Counted from the stretch's first letter, positions 12,792-25,548 are shown. The stretch: DNA of 64,000 nucleotides from Rutidosis leptorrhynchoides (GCF_046630445.1 NC_092338.1:204011501-204075500); one strand, 5' to 3'. The notes: a model not told the origin generated them from the sequence alone. Numbers and translations: made by a program.

Positions 12792-15000
12792 CTCGAAATA
12801 TCGGCTGGTGGTGAAAACTCTTCATCGAAAGTGATCCGTCTGTGGAAATAGCAAACATCTCTGCCTGTCTAGAAAGATCAGTTGGTCGGTCAATTTTGAA
12901 GGTAACGCTCTCCCCATGTGATCGTAAGATCAAGGTTTGATTGTACACATCAATGACAGTCCTAGCCGTATTCATGAACGGTCTTCCTAACACTATTGGT
13001 GTGTGTAGGTCTTCCTTAATATCCATCACTACGAAATCCGTAGGATACAAGAATTTGTCGACTTTCACCAAGACGTTCTCAACTATGCCCTTAGGATATC
13101 GAATTGTGTGATCGGCAAGTTAGATTGTCATTTTGGTTGGTGATAAGTCTCCTAACTCTAATCTCTGATAGAGAGAGTAGGGGATTAGGTTGATACTTGC
13201 TCCTAAATCTGCTAGCGCATGAATGGTTCCAGATTGGTAGATTGAACATGGAAAAATTAATCGGCCTGTATCTCCTAGCTTTGGTGGTAAAGAGTTTCTG
13301 AGTAATGCAGAGCATTCTTCAGTCAGTGGAATTTTGTTAGAGTCTGGTATCCTTTCCTTTGTAGAGAGAAGCTTTCGGATGTATCTCTTCTGGTTGGGAA
13401 CTTTGGACATGGTGTCCAGGAATCTTCCATCAAGTTTGAAGGAATCAAGCTTAGATGGTTCTTCTTGTAGCCTTCCAGGATAAGGTATGCGAACTGGAGT
13501 TTCAGGGGTCAGCTTCTGAGTATACGTTGATTTGTTCTTGAGCCTAGTTGACCTTCTCCGTGGTTCTTCCTCTGGGATTACGGAGTCCATTTGCTTTGCT
13601 TCTTCTATGTGGGGATTTTGGATAGTATTACTTGGCAATCTTCCCTGCGGTCGGGTTTCAAGGCGTTGTGATAACTGTCCGAGCAGCATTTCCAAACTTT
13701 TGAGCAGAGCCAATTGATTTCTCATTAGTATCTCCATCTGATCTTGTCTGGTTGAAGTTCTCTGATTTAACTGTTGTTGCCCTTGAATGAACTGAGTTAA
13801 CTGATCATCAGCTCCGAGAGTGGGGTTAGTTGCTTTGGTAATCTGGGTGGTAGGGGAATTTTCCTTAACTGGAGGACCAGTGAGTGGGAGTGGTTGATCG
13901 TAGGTCAATTGAGATTGTTGGGCTAGATAAGGTGGATAGCGATAGCAAAAAGGTTGATTGCTTCGCTAAAATTGATTAACCCTATGTGGTTGATTGAATT
14001 CGGGATTTTGTGGATGAGCTGGGTATTGGACGTAACAGACTGAACCGTCAGAGTTTTTGTACTCAACTTGATATTCTTCAGTAGGTTGCGGGTTGGTACA
14101 ATTAACACAAGCCTGAGCTTGGTTAACCTACTGCGGCTGCGTCTTCAGTTCTCCGAGTTATTTAGCAAGAGATTCCATCTTATCCGCGAGGGATTTGATG
14201 GCCTCCGTTTGATTTTTAAGTGTAGAGAATGGGGCAGATGATGAAGTTGTTTCACCACTGTTCCAGTCATGATGATGCATTGTCATGTTCTTGAGCAATT
14301 CCCATGCTTCGTCTGCGGTTTGGTTCATCAGATTCCCTTGAGCTGCTGCATCGATCGCTGTCCTATGATTTACCGTAAGACCATTATAGAAGGTACAGAT
14401 TTGGGCTGACCGTTCTAGCTGGTGATTAGGGCATTTCTTCAGCAGGGTTTTGAATCGCTCCCATGCAGTGTAAATAGATTCATCATAACTTTGTTTGAAG
14501 TTAATGATGTCATTCTTCAGTTTGGTTTGTTTAGAAGGAGGAAAATATTTGGTTAAGAATTTAGTAGCCATCTCCGTCCATGACGTGATGGAATCTTTTT
14601 CCAGTCCTTCGAACCAAGTTTGAGCATGATGAGTGAGAGAATAGGGGAACAAGTATAGTCGGACTATATCTTGTCCTATCCCTAGCTGTTTGTAAGAGTT
14701 CGAAAGAGATATGAATTTATCAAGGTGAGAATTAGGATCGTCATTAGGTAATCCATGAAACTGACAGCTATTTTGAATGAGCTGGATGATGTGATGTTTT
14801 AATTCGAACGAGTGTCCTTGAATCTCTGAAAATCTGATTGGTCCTCCTCGACCTTCAATTGAGGGTTTGGTGTTTTCTGCTAAAGTAACGCGTAACGCCA
14901 TTTGATTTCTGATTCGTGCTTCCTTTCGTGCTTTAGAGATTATTGTGTCTGGCTTAGGTACGAATAACAACGGCCCTGGTCCAGATCGGGTTTGGGTCAT
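12792..15000 (-). pseudogene. Athila-1 gag-protease, broken by stops
   Basis: One reading frame runs from the ATG at 15000. Gag capsid sequence lies at 14158-15000 (HLDKFISL, FPYSLTHHAQTWFEGL, TAWERFKTLLKKCPNH). A Q/P-rich linker follows, then an Athila-type aspartic protease with [17 protein letters not shown] near 13120-13210 and PIVLGRPFMNTA near 12960-13000. In-frame stops occur at 14158, near 14125 and 13960, and at 13120. The one at 13120 is TAA where relatives have CAA; C-to-T decay fits this and perhaps others. A CVNC sequence follows gag, but no full zinc knuckle is seen. The frame then passes into overlap with the 544-aa ORF instead of RT. It is probably not translatable in this copy. 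Confidence 0.85.
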
Positions 15001-15403
15001 ACACTAGGTATGCCTTTTTGTTTTTAATTTTTTGCAAATAAACTAAAATTATAATAAGCTAAACTAATCTAAAGTAATCTAATCTAGGGTAATCTAATTC
15101 TAAGGTAATCTAACTTAATCTAAGGCAATCTAAGGTAATCTAATTTAAGGTAATTTAACTAACCATCCTATGGTTATGTTTTTGGTTCTAGCTACTGATT
15201 CCCTGGTATTTCGGTAACAGAACTCCGCATGAACTATTCAACAAACTAAGTGGCCAGACCGGATATGAGTAGGATAATTGTCCCAATATAATTGGCGACT
15301 GTTCGAAAAATCTAATAACCAAGTCCGTGTATAATTGTCTTTCTTAGACACCACTAAATGCTTATGAATAAGTTTGATAGAGAGCACTATTGACTGATAC
15401 CAG
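15001..15403 (-). other. Athila-1 leader between primer site and gag
   Basis: About 400 bases. It includes a degenerate array of TAATCTAA-type units (15060-15160) and a stretch at 15245-15330 that resembles 54846-54918 of the Athila-2 leader. I see no credible ORF. Confidence 0.6.
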
Positions 15404-15422
15404 TTCCCCGGCAGCGGCACCA
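15404..15422 (-). other. Athila-1 primer binding site (tRNA-Asp type)
   Basis: The minus strand reads TGGTGCCGCTGCCGGGGAA, the tRNA-Asp-type primer site of Athila elements with T for C at the fourth base. It lies 18 bases inside the LTR end at 15441. Confidence 0.85.
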
Positions 15423-16935
15423 AAAACTAGTATCCTCCCATGATATGGCCGAAACGGACGATTTTTATTCGCGCGGTGTCGTCAGACCGCGGCTCGCCAG
15501 GATCAGCCACTCGTGGGAGGTAGGTAGTGTTTTAAATTTATATTTAGCGGGGCCTAAATCTTACTACTCCTTATAAGTAAGGGAAGTATGACCTAGAGTC
15601 GTATTTTTGAGATATCAGTAGAATCGAACCTATATTTAAGCCTAAGATAGTTAGGGAGTAGTGAATATTTATTTTTGTATTTTCTAATTAATAAGACAGA
15701 TAAAGTAAATGCGATAAAATTCGTAATTCAGATAAGGTTAAAGTGAGTGCATGCTATGACTTCATCACACTGGTCTTAAACGCCTCTGTCATAAGACATG
15801 TCAATGGGTACTGCGTTAGGCTTGAAGATTCTGAATAGACAGCAACGTCCCTTACCCCTGACGCCCGTGCAGTCTGACTATAGGCATACACGTTCAGACG
15901 GCTCATCTAATTGAGCGACTAGGTTGGGTGACGTATTAACATTCCGAAATGGTCTAAACTTTCTTAAGCATAATAGAATACATGGTTTACCATATCCGAG
16001 AGACATGATGTGTTTCAATGCTTTCGTTAATGATTGGTAAAAGATAGTTTGGCCCTTAAAAAGAGTTCAACCATAAAGAACACCATGGCCAAGTCAAGCT
16101 GACTTCCATGAACATGTTCGATTATCCTAATGGTCCAATCCTTTATGTGTCTAAACAAACAGTTCCTTAATTAACTTAGAATCCTTCAAACGGGGTGCAA
16201 TGCTTGAGACCGTGTTATGGTGCAGTGTACTGGTCAACACTAACCGGGTTCCATGGCCTTACTTAGCAGAGGTACAGCTTACAACAACCACTGTGCTTCA
16301 GCGTGCACGTACGAAATTTATATGCTTGGTGACTACACTAGCATGGTTTAGGACCGACATTGTACTAAGGGTTTAGTCAGATGCTTCACTACGAAAGAGT
16401 CCTCAGTCAGAATCCAAAGCTCGATAGACTTACTACAACCGGTGTGCCTCGGTCGATCTTACGTTGTATCCGATAGACTTCTTTTACCAAGGGGTAACAC
16501 AGATAGTGTACTCTGAATCGGGGTTCGCGACTTCCCAATAACAGAGCCGATAACTATGTTCTATTAGTTGGAAAAGCGATTGAGTTTAAAGCATAATCGG
16601 AAAGCATTTCAACAGCATACACAGACCATAATATTATTTCGGCATTATAACTGCATACATAATAGCAAACACTAAAGATAACTACTATCTAATCATGGCA
16701 ACAATATCATAAAACATTATATAAGATAAAGGATAGAAGTACCAGTAGATTAAACGAGTTCTGAATACAAAAGTGACAACTTCAAGACTCCAGACCGCTC
16801 CTAATACAATCTTCAGCGTTCTTCTCCGGGTACTAGGTTTCCCACATGGAGTCGAAGGCCTTGAGAGTATGACTAATATTGTAAAAGAGAGAGAAAGAAG
16901 TGAATTGAATTGTGTGTTGGAATGAATGACAAAGA

Positions 16936-16947
16936 CCCTTTAAATAG
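16936..16947 (-). promoter_or_regulatory. Candidate TATA box of Athila-1 5' LTR
   Basis: The minus strand reads CTATTTAAAGGG, about 20 bases downstream of the GC-rich array. It is weaker than the CTATTTATAGGG of the other LTR. Confidence 0.4.
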
Positions 16948-16967
16948 ACTAGGAATTTGCCAAAATA

Positions 16968-17092
16968 CGGCTGGCAGGCCGTATGGCAGCCCGTTTGGTG
17001 GCCCGTATTTGGCAGGCCATTTTCCTGGCAGTCCGTATGGCAGGCCGCTTGGTGAACCGTATTTAGCAAGCCGTTTACATACTGGCAGGCCG
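16968..17092 (-). repeat. GC-rich tandem repeats, right LTR copy
   Basis: The same GGCAGGCCG/GGCAGCCCG units as 9317-9463 but with fewer copies at the distal end. The short ORFs over it are repeat artefacts. Confidence 0.85.
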
Positions 17093-17331
17093 TTTTTGAT
17101 GTTGGTCAGCCTTGATTCACTGGATCGTAACTTGATTTCTTGTCTTTCACCGTTTTCGCTCTAGAATCTTCGTTTTAGCTCCGATTCTCTTGATTCTTTT
17201 TGCACTGCCTTCGTAATTACTTGTTCTTCAATTCTAACTGACGAAGTGGGTATTTTGCCAATAAAGTTCGAATCTTTGTTGTTTTTGGGCCTTAATACCG
17301 CGGTGAAAACATGACTTTTTAGCCGATATCA

Positions 17332-17669
17332 GCAAGCTATTCGTGAACGCGCACAGACAGTTGGTTAGGATCACCGCCCGTAAGTGGGTTGTACCGTTTC
17401 CTCCTAATCCATTTGTGCGTAAGGTCACCCGTATTGCACCATCTACTTCTGGTGCTACGCCTACACCATCTGCACCACCAGCACCGCCTGCACCATCTGC
17501 ACCACTTGTATCACCTGCACCATCTGCACCGTCTGCACCACCTGTGCCACCGGCATCTCCTACCATCGAGGAGCTGATGAGGAAAGTGTGTGCCCTACGT
17601 GCCCGGGTGACTGAGCTTGAGGACCAGGTGTCCCACATGATGGACATCATTTATCCCCCATCCCCATAG
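17332..17669 (+). pseudogene. Tekay-1 leader ORF, C-terminal part cut by Athila-1
   Basis: The frame is open from the Athila-1 boundary (starting K-L-F-V-N) to a TAG at 17667-17669, so the true start lies beyond the insertion. It encodes a basic segment, a P/A/S-rich tract and a helical end with heptad character (IEELMRKVCALRARVTELED). It lies upstream of gag, where Tekay-2 also has a separate leader ORF. The two share position, acidic or proline-rich character and size class, but I see no clear sequence match. Function is unknown. Confidence 0.55.
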
Positions 17670-17969
17670 GACTATTGTATTAGATTCCATTATGTATTTT
17701 CATTAGTAGTTTCATGTTTTCATTCGAGTATTGTACGAAAACTTATGAAGTTGTATGCAACTTTTCATATTATGAATAGAACTTACTGTTGTTTGATTTG
17801 TGTGCGACGTTTTCCTTGTGATTATTGCATGTTGGTTTTATGATATCCGTACTAGTTTTCCATGCTTAGTTAACATGTATTTTGTTGGTTGAATAGTGGA
17901 TTACTATATTACTATAGCATATTTAATAACGGATTTTGACTTGAGTCAAAAATTTTGATTGGAAGATCG
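17670..17969 (+). other. Tekay-1 untranslated spacer before gag
   Basis: AT-rich sequence between the leader ORF and gag. I see nothing else in it. Tekay-2 has a similar 445-base spacer. Confidence 0.6.
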
Positions 17970-20900
17970 ATGGCAAATGGAAGGGTTCCAAGAGAAATGC
18001 CCACCGCAGCACAAATTGAGGAAACGGTGACTGCTTGAGTAGCCGCAGCTATGGTGAATGCCAACCCACAAGCTCCACCGGCTAACCAAAACGTTCAGAA
18101 TGGGTGCACTTACAATGAGTTCCAAAGTTGCAAGCCACATAATTTCAACGGAACGAAAGGGCCAGTTGGGCTAACAAGATGGTTTGAAAAGTTGGACTCA
18201 GTATTTCATGTGAGCAACTGCTCTGACACGAACAGGACTAAGTACCCATCATGCACATTGTCAGATGGTGCTCTGACATGGTGGAACACACTCGCCCAGG
18301 CTCAAGGAATTGATGAAGATTATGCAACACCATGGGAAGAGTTCAAGAGGGAGATGATAGAGGAATACTGCCCCAGAACTGAAATTCAAAAGATGGAAGC
18401 GGAATTTTGGGAATTGAAGGTCGTAGGAACTGATCTGTATGGCTATAATCGGAGATACTTAGAGTTAGCCTTGATGTGACCCACAATGGTTACTCCCGAG
18501 TACTAACGGATGGACCGGTATCTGTGGGGACTTTCCAAAGACATCCAGGGGAATGTCACTTCTTTAAAACCAGGAACTGTCCTGAAAGCTATGTGCATGG
18601 CGCACACCTTGATGGATCAGGTTATCCGCCAAAAGCCAGAGAAGGTGCAATCAGAGTCTGGAGCAAGTAATGGGAAGCGCAAATGGGATGGAAACAAGGG
18701 TAAAGGTATTGATCAGAATCCAGTCAAAAGGCATGAGCACTTTAGAAGAAACAATGAGGGGAGAAGCCCCAATCCAAACTACAAAGGTAGCCTTCCTCAG
18801 TGCAAGAGATGCTATAAGCATCATACTGGGTACTGCAATGTAGTGTGTGAGAAGTGTAAGAGGACTGGACACATTGGCAAGGATTGTAAGATCAACACTT
18901 CAGCTGTGAAGGTGAACCCCAATGGACCAAGGAAGTGCTTTGAATGTGGCCAGAAGGGTCACTTCAAGAATGAATGTCTTAACAAGAAGAAGGATGACGG
19001 GCCTGCACGTGGAAGAGTCTTCAACTTGAACTCTAGAGATGCCCGCGAGGATCCTTACTTGGTTACAGGTAAATTCACTGTCAATAAATTATTAGCTTCT
19101 GTCTTGTTTGATACTGGTGCCGATAGGAGTTATATGTGAAGAAATTTTTACTCAAAGTTAGATTGGTCATTAGTGCCTTTGGATGAGAATTATCTTTTTA
19201 AAGTAGCTAATGGAAAATTTGAGAAAGCTGATCAAATTTCTCATGGAAGTATAATTAACTTAGCTGGTGTGTATTTTAAGATTGATTTAATACCCATTAA
19301 GTTGGAAAGCTTTGACGTGATAGTCGGTATGGACTGGCTGTAAAAGGTGAAAGCAGAAGTTGTCTGTGGAGAGAAGATTATTCGTATACCTTGCGAGAAT
19401 GGTGAGCCATTAATAGTTTACGGGGAGAGAGGTAGCCCAAAGCTGAACCTTATTAGTTGAATGAAGGCACAAAAGGTCATGATAAAAGGGCGTTTTGCTA
19501 TCTTGGCACATGTGAAGAAATTGGAAACTGCGGAGGAAAGCGTGAAGGATGTGCCAGTTGTAAATGAATTTCCTAAAGTATTTCCAGAAGAGTTGTCGGG
19601 ATTACCCCCACCGCGATTAGTAGAGTTTCAGATCGATCTAGTGCCAGGAGCTGCACCTGTAGCTCACGAACCTTATCGACTTGCACCTTCCGAACTACAA
19701 GAGTTGCAGGGTCAACTACAATAATTGCTAGACCGTGGATTTATTCAACCAAGTTCTTCACCTTGGGGTGCTCCCGTTTTGTTCGTGAAGAAGAAGGACG
19801 GATATTTTCGCATGTGTATCGATTACCGCGAACTCAAAAAGTTGACAATCAAGAACCAGTATCCCCTTCCTAGGATTGATGATTTATTCGATCAGCTACA
19901 AGGATCAAGCGTTTACTCCAAGATTGATCTACGGTCAGGTTATCACCAGTTGAGGGTGAAGGAGGGCGATGTCCCTAAGACTGCATTCCGAACTCGTTAT
20001 GGTCATTATGAGTTTCTCGTGATGCCATTCGGTTTAACTAACGTACCTGTCGTGTTTATGGATCTTATGAACAGCGTGTGCAAGCCGTATCTAGACAAAT
20101 TCGTTATCGTATTCATAGATGATATCTTAATCTATTCCAAAAGCAAAGAAGAACATGAACAACACCTTCAAATCGTGCTTGAGCTCTTGAGATAAGAGCA
20201 ACTCTACGCCAAATTCTCCAAGTGTGAATTTTGTTTAAAGGAAATTCAATTTCTTGGTCATGTTGTAAGTGATCAAGGTATTAAAGTCGATCCTACGAAA
20301 ATCGAAGCTATTACCAAGTGGGAAACCCCCACTACTCCTACTCATATCCGGCAATTTTTAGGCCTCGCCAGTTATTATCATAGATTCATCGAAGGTTTCT
20401 CCTTGATTGCGCGTCCTTTAACTGTGTTAAACCACAAAGGGAAGAAATTCGTTTGGGCAACCGAACAGGAGTCGGCGTTTCAAACCTTGAAGAAAAAGTT
20501 AACCACTGCTCCTATCTTATCCCTTCACGAAGGCAGTGATGACTTCGTTGTATATTGCGATGGCTCGAAACATGGTCTTGGGTGTGTATTGATGCAACGG
20601 AAGAAAGTTATTGCTTACGCCTCCCGACAATTGAAGATTCACAAACGAAAATACACGACTCACGATCTCGAACTTGGAGCCGTTGTCTTTGCACTCAAAT
20701 TGTGGAGACACTATCTTTACGGAACCAAAAGTACCATCTTCACCGACCGCAAAAGCCTCCAACACATTTTCGATCAGAATCAACTGAATATGAGATAACG
20801 ACGGTGGATCAAAACACTAAACGATTACGATTGCGAACTTCGTTACCATCCTGGAAAGGCAAACATAGTAGCCAATGCCCTGAACCGAAAGGAAAGAATG

Positions 20901-22386
20901 GTACCTCTTCGTGTTTGAGCCTTAAACATCACCATCCACACAAATCTCAATAGCTAAATCCGTGTAGCCCAAGACAAGGCTCTCAAAGATGAAAATATTT
21001 CGCACGAATGCTTGAACATTCTCGTCTCTCGATTCGAGTTACTGGACTCTGATATTTCGCCGGAAGAGTTTGGGTGCCTAGTTATGGAGATTTACGAAGC
21101 CTGATTCTAGATGAAGCCCATAAGTCAAGGTATTCGATTCATCCAGGATCCGATAAGATGTACCACGATCTCAAGGAACAATATTGGTGGCCGAACCTTA
21201 AAAAGGACATTGCCACCTATGTTGGGAAGTGTTTAACTTGTTCCAAGGTCAAAGCCGAACATCAAAAGCCATCCGGGTTACTTCAGCAACACGAAATCCT
21301 GCAATGTAAGTTGGAAAGAATAACGATAGACTTTATCACGAAACTACCAAAAACGGTAGGCGGTTATGATACCATCTGAGATATTATTGACCGTCTCACC
21401 AAATTCGCTCACTTCCTAGCCATGAAAGAAACCGATACAATGGACAAACTTACACAACTGTACATAAAGGAAATTTTATCTCGTCACGGCGTACCCTTAT
21501 CGATTATTTCTGACAGAGATGCCCGTTTCGCTTCTAGATTTTGGTGTTCCTTACAAGAAGCCTTGGGGACACGTTTAGTCATGAGTACCGCATATTACAT
21601 ACAAACCGACGGACAAATCGAACTCACGATTTAAACCTTGGAAGACATGTTACGAGCTTGTATTATTGACTTCAGAAAAGATTGGGAAAAGCATTTGCCT
21701 CTAGCCGAATTCTCTTACAACAATATTTATCACTCCAGTATTAATGCTGCACCTTTCGAAGCTTTATATGGCCGCAAATTTTGTTCTCCTATTTTTTAAG
21801 CCGAAGTAGGTGACAAGCAAATCACCGGACCCGAACTCATCCATGTAACAACCGAGAAGATTGTTCAAATTCAAGCAAAGCTCAAGACGGCCCGTGATCG
21901 CCAAAGGAGCTATGCCAACATTAGACGTAAAGATCTCGAATTCCAAGTGGGTAGCCTCGTAATGTTGAAAGTCTCACCTTGGAAAGGTGTAATCCGTTTC
22001 GGAAAGTGTGGGAAGCTAAATCCGCGATATATTGGTCCTTTTGAAATCTTGGAGCATATTGGACCCGTTGCTTATCGTTTAGACCTTCTGAATCAATTAA
22101 GTTCTGTTCATCCCACTTTACACGTATCGAACCTGAAGAAGTGTCTTGCCGAACCAGAACTTGTCATACCACTCGATGAGCTTACGATTGATGACAAAAT
22201 CCACTTCGTGGAAGAACCTGTTGAGGTCATGGACCGCGAGGTCAAGACCTTGAAGCACAACAAGATTCCAATCATTCGAGTCCGTTAGAATGCTAAACGA
22301 GGACCCGAGTTTACTTGGGAACAAGAGGATCAGATGATGTAGAAATTTCCTCACCTCTTCCCGACTCTACCGTCTACCTCAGCTTA
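17970..22386 (+). pseudogene. Tekay-1 gag-pol polyprotein (chromovirus), degenerate
   Basis: All domains are present in order. Gag starts at the ATG at 17970 ([16 protein letters not shown]). Two zinc knuckles follow (CEKCKRTGHIGKDC, CFECGQKGHFKNEC; about 18850-18980), then protease DTGADRSYM at 19110, RT with [10 protein letters not shown] near 20110, and RNase H ([27 protein letters not shown]; 20550-20760). Integrase spans 21074-21900 with HHCC and the DDE residues. The tail (FTWEQEDQM, FPHLFP) resembles a chromodomain. In-frame stops include 18036, 18477, 18516, 19137, 19341, 19458, 19722, 20193, 20796, 21377, 21632, 21798 and 22286 (all approximate). One frameshift lies between RNase H and integrase near 21050. 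The copy is dead. Tekay/Del lineage is my inference. Confidence 0.92.
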
Positions 22387-22423
22387 AAATTTTGGGACGA
22401 AATTTTCTTTAACAGGTGGGTAA
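22387..22423 (+). other. Tekay-1 3' untranslated segment and polypurine tract
   Basis: GGGACGAAATTTTC is followed by AACAGGTGGGTAA directly before the LTR start TGTAACGACCCG. The same segment in reverse is found at 38483-38515, showing that LTR-F belongs to the same family. Confidence 0.85.
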
Positions 22424-23047
22424 TGTAACGACCCGACTTTTTTGACTTATATTTATACTTTTTATTTTCACGAAACTGCGTATTTGTGCTATATTATATT
22501 CTGGGATCATTATTCATGTTAATTACTTTCGTTAATATCGTAAAACACGTTATTAAGTATTTAATTACTTAACTTGATACTCAAATGCTTTTATGACCGT
22601 CAGTGTCACTTATCATTTTGAACGAGCTATGTACTTTGTACACGTTAAACTTTTGTCATAATTGGAATATTATGACTACGTAATACTAATTGTTATTTTC
22701 TAATGACAGTTACTTGGCTTATTGGTAGCTTAATTACCCTTAATGTTTTACTAATGCACACTAGTTAGTCTTAATGGACTTTTTACCTTAATGGACTTAG
22801 GCTCACCCTACTCTAGCTAATGGACTTTTAAGTTAGCCCAATTTTAATGGATTTATGACCCATTAAGATATAAGACAAAAACCCATTAAAATAAGCCAAC
22901 ATACTAGCATATTTGTGTACCATTACTACACTTTGTTGCATGGGATTCCAACATACAAGCACCACCTTTGTACTACCACCATGCAAAAGCAAAATGGTCT
23001 CCCCCTTGTCCCCCCCAAACCGTCGGCCACCATACCCCTACCACCAC

Positions 23048-23054
23048 TATAAAT
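23048..23054 (+). promoter_or_regulatory. TATA box of Tekay-1 LTR
   Basis: TATAAAT in the context CCACTATAAATTTAAG, followed by a long C/T-rich stretch (TTTCACACTTC, then TTCTCTCTAG near 23120) as expected around a plant start site. No palindrome pair of the Tekay-2 kind is seen upstream. Confidence 0.5.
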
Positions 23055-23224
23055 TTAAGCTTGATTTCCCATTTCACACTTCATTTCATTTCTCATTTCA
23101 CACACACGTACTCTCTAATTTTCTCTCTAGTCTTTCTCACACTAAAATCTTAAGAAATTGTAAGTTCTTGAATTTTTCTTTCTTCTTCTTTTTCTTCTTT
23201 AAATCGACATCATCATCATCATCA

Positions 23225-23540
23225 AAGGATCAAGCTTTCTAGCTTTTTGATCTTGTTACATCTTGTAGATTCAAACTTTGATTTGAAATCTTCAAGAACA
23301 TGAAGGATTCAAGCTTTCTAGCTTTGAATCTCCATTACTTTGTTGGATCTAAGTTTTATAGCTTAAGATCACCTTATTTTTGTTAAAAGATCAAAACTTG
23401 TGTTTATGATCTTCATGTAACTTGTAGATTTAGTTTTTTGCTTTAAGGATCTTCAATAACATTAAAGATCCAAGCTTTCTAGCTTAGGGTTTCATTATTT
23501 TGTTTAGATCTAAGCTTTTTAAGTTTATGATCTCATTACT
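23225..23540 (+). repeat. Degenerate AAGCTTTCTAGCTT hairpin repeats
   Basis: About five units spaced 50-80 bases apart, each with GATC(T/C)AAGCTTT(C/T)TAGCTT or a variant such as AAGTTTTATAGCTT. Units resume after the nested insertion (25555-25630). LTR-F has differently sequenced but similarly folding units (near 37000-37080). Confidence 0.6.
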
Positions 23541-23543
23541 TTT

Positions 23544-25548
23544 TGTAACAGACTGAAACCCGGGCTAGTTGTAAGTTGCCTATTTTGCCCTTAGGGTTTT
23601 TGCTTAGTCTTAAGTACTTTTATTTTAATTATTTTAATAGTGTTTTATTATATTTGTGTGGTGACCAGTTTGTGACAAGGGTCCCAGAACAGGTTGGTTT
23701 ATTTAATTTGGACTCCGTTAGGACCGCCTAAGGAGATACGAAAGGTTATCAGATAAGATAACTGATAAATACCCGTATGTTGTGGGGTATGGGTTTTAAT
23801 ACCCATTTAAGAGTGTAAACTGCTTCTTTATTTTCATTTCTTGATTTTTCTCAAAACTTGCTCGTACCTAACTTCATCTCCTACACAAACCCTAGTTTAA
23901 TTTAAGATTAGAAATTGGAACTAGTAGCATAAGTGACTAATTTCCTGTATCCTTATGATCATCTAATCAGGTTTGTTTACTTGAATCCTTGCTTTGATTC
24001 TTGATTAAATGGGTTTTGTGTTCTTGAATAAAAAGTGTGATTTTAAGCTTGAATCTTCATGTTTGGTGTTTGGTATGCTTAATTGATGTTAGAAATAGGT
24101 TGTATATATGTTTAGTAGCTTCCAGGTGCTTAAAATTTGATCAAAATCGCTCAAAAATCGAGTTTTGGGCGAAAAATGTTCGAAATCAGCGAACTTGTTC
24201 GAAACCAGTTGCTACAGTATTTTGCTACAGTATTTTGCTACAGTACCCGAATTGCTACAGTGTCACCATTTGCTACAGTACCGAGTTGCTACAGTGTCAC
24301 TATTTTTCTACAGTACCCCCGAGTTGCTACAGTATCACTATTTGCTACAGTACCGTATTGCTACAGTGTCACTATTTGCTACAGTACCCGAGTTGCTACC
24401 GTGCCACTATTTGCTACAGTACCTTTTATGAAATTGAAACGGGCGTAACTTTCAAAACGTAACTCCGTTTTTGATGAATAAACTATCGTTAGAATCGTAA
24501 TAAAGAATACTTTTCAATGGTGAACTTTTAAGAAACAAGATCAAACTGTTTTTGGGCCAGAAAAGGAGTTTTAGTGTGTATGTCGTGTTTTGCACGCACC
24601 TGTATGTCATTATTGAGTGGAGTCATGATGTAGACTCATAAAATTATGAATATATGGTGTTATGACCTAGTTAATCGTATACAATAATTATATTATTTAT
24701 TGGATATGTATATTAACTTTGTTTGTGTTGTTCTCAGGTTATAAAGACAAGGAGGAAGCTCAGAAATAATAACTGAGCAGTTGCTGGTAATTGGTGAGTG
24801 GGTCTATCTCCGGATAGAGTTTAAGTAGCATATCATGCTACTGTGGTTGACTCTTTTACCATGCATAGTGTAGAAATTTCCATGTTAGAATAATGTAGTA
24901 TGCCTGATGTTGTATGTGATTTATGTGTACACTGTGTGAATGGCACCAGTCGGGCTTAGGGAGACTGGGGACTCGAGACCGTGCCTAGGAGAGGTTAGAG
25001 TCCGTATGAGGTCAACCGTGCCTAGGGGAGGTTGGGTCCATAGGCTACTGATTGTAGAGTATAGTGTGAACGATGCATCCCCTGCATCTGGATAACTATA
25101 CTTCGAATTGAGTAGCAGGGACTATCGGTAGACTCAAGTCCGATCAGCTAGGAGTCGTGTGCTCGTACAAGCTGTCGATCCTCGTATTGTCTTATTGTAT
25201 GCTAGTTGGTAGTTAGCATGTGTTGTTGTTAGTATATAGCTTGTGTGTGACTTAAGCTATATCTATTAGATAGATTCCATTCACTTAGCGGTGCGATAAT
25301 CCCTTACATTATTACCCCTTACAGGTTTAGGTACTGCTAGTCGGGATGGGTGCTGATGCAGAAGACATGTTTGACAACCCTACTCTGATGTGAACTTTTG
25401 TTTAAATCATGTTTTGTAATAACATAACACCGTTGTGTAAACTTACACTTAATTACTTAGATTAATGTAATGACGCGACTTATAGTGTGTTCGTTAATAA
25501 AGTCTTCTACTGTGTTCAAAAAAAAAAAAAAAAATTTCCGGTGTTACA
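23544..25548 (+). mobile_element. Nested solo LTR in the Tekay-1 LTR
   Basis: The ends form a perfect seven-base inverted repeat, TGTAACA and TGTTACA. The repeat array of the host LTR continues on both sides, so this is an insertion. No clean five-base target duplication is visible (CTTTT against CCTTT). It holds a GCTACAGT minisatellite and an A17 run near 25519. The strand is inferred from the AACCCGGG-type start and the A-rich end. It contains no coding sequence; the three ORFs at 24037-24462 are frames through the minisatellite. Confidence 0.75.
24209..24423 (+). repeat. TTGCTACAGT minisatellite
   Basis: About twelve copies of TTGCTACAGT alternate with GTCACTAT and ACCCGAG spacers, giving a composite unit of about 34 bases (for example TTGCTACAGTGTCACTAT then TTGCTACAGTACCCGAG). 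The same core is found in the Tekay-2 LTR (43273-43338). Confidence 0.9.

Larger units (their letters stand above)
15441..17331 (-). mobile_element. Athila-1 5' LTR, complete
   Basis: The plus-strand boundaries are TGATATGGCC and GCCGATATCA, giving a 1891-bp minus-strand LTR with TGATAT/ATATCA ends. Its left boundary adjoins the primer site and its right boundary adjoins Tekay-1 leader coding sequence, with GCAAG (17332-17336) as the expected target duplication. The second LTR is the interrupted one at 5151-9705. The two differ at a few positions per hundred and in repeat number, so the insertion is not very recent. ORFs inside are spurious. Confidence 0.88.

Noticed and set aside
24037..24462. 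Three overlapping ORFs rich in LLQ/CYS/ATV repeats
   Set aside because: All three frames of a minisatellite stay open by chance; no single frame is favoured.
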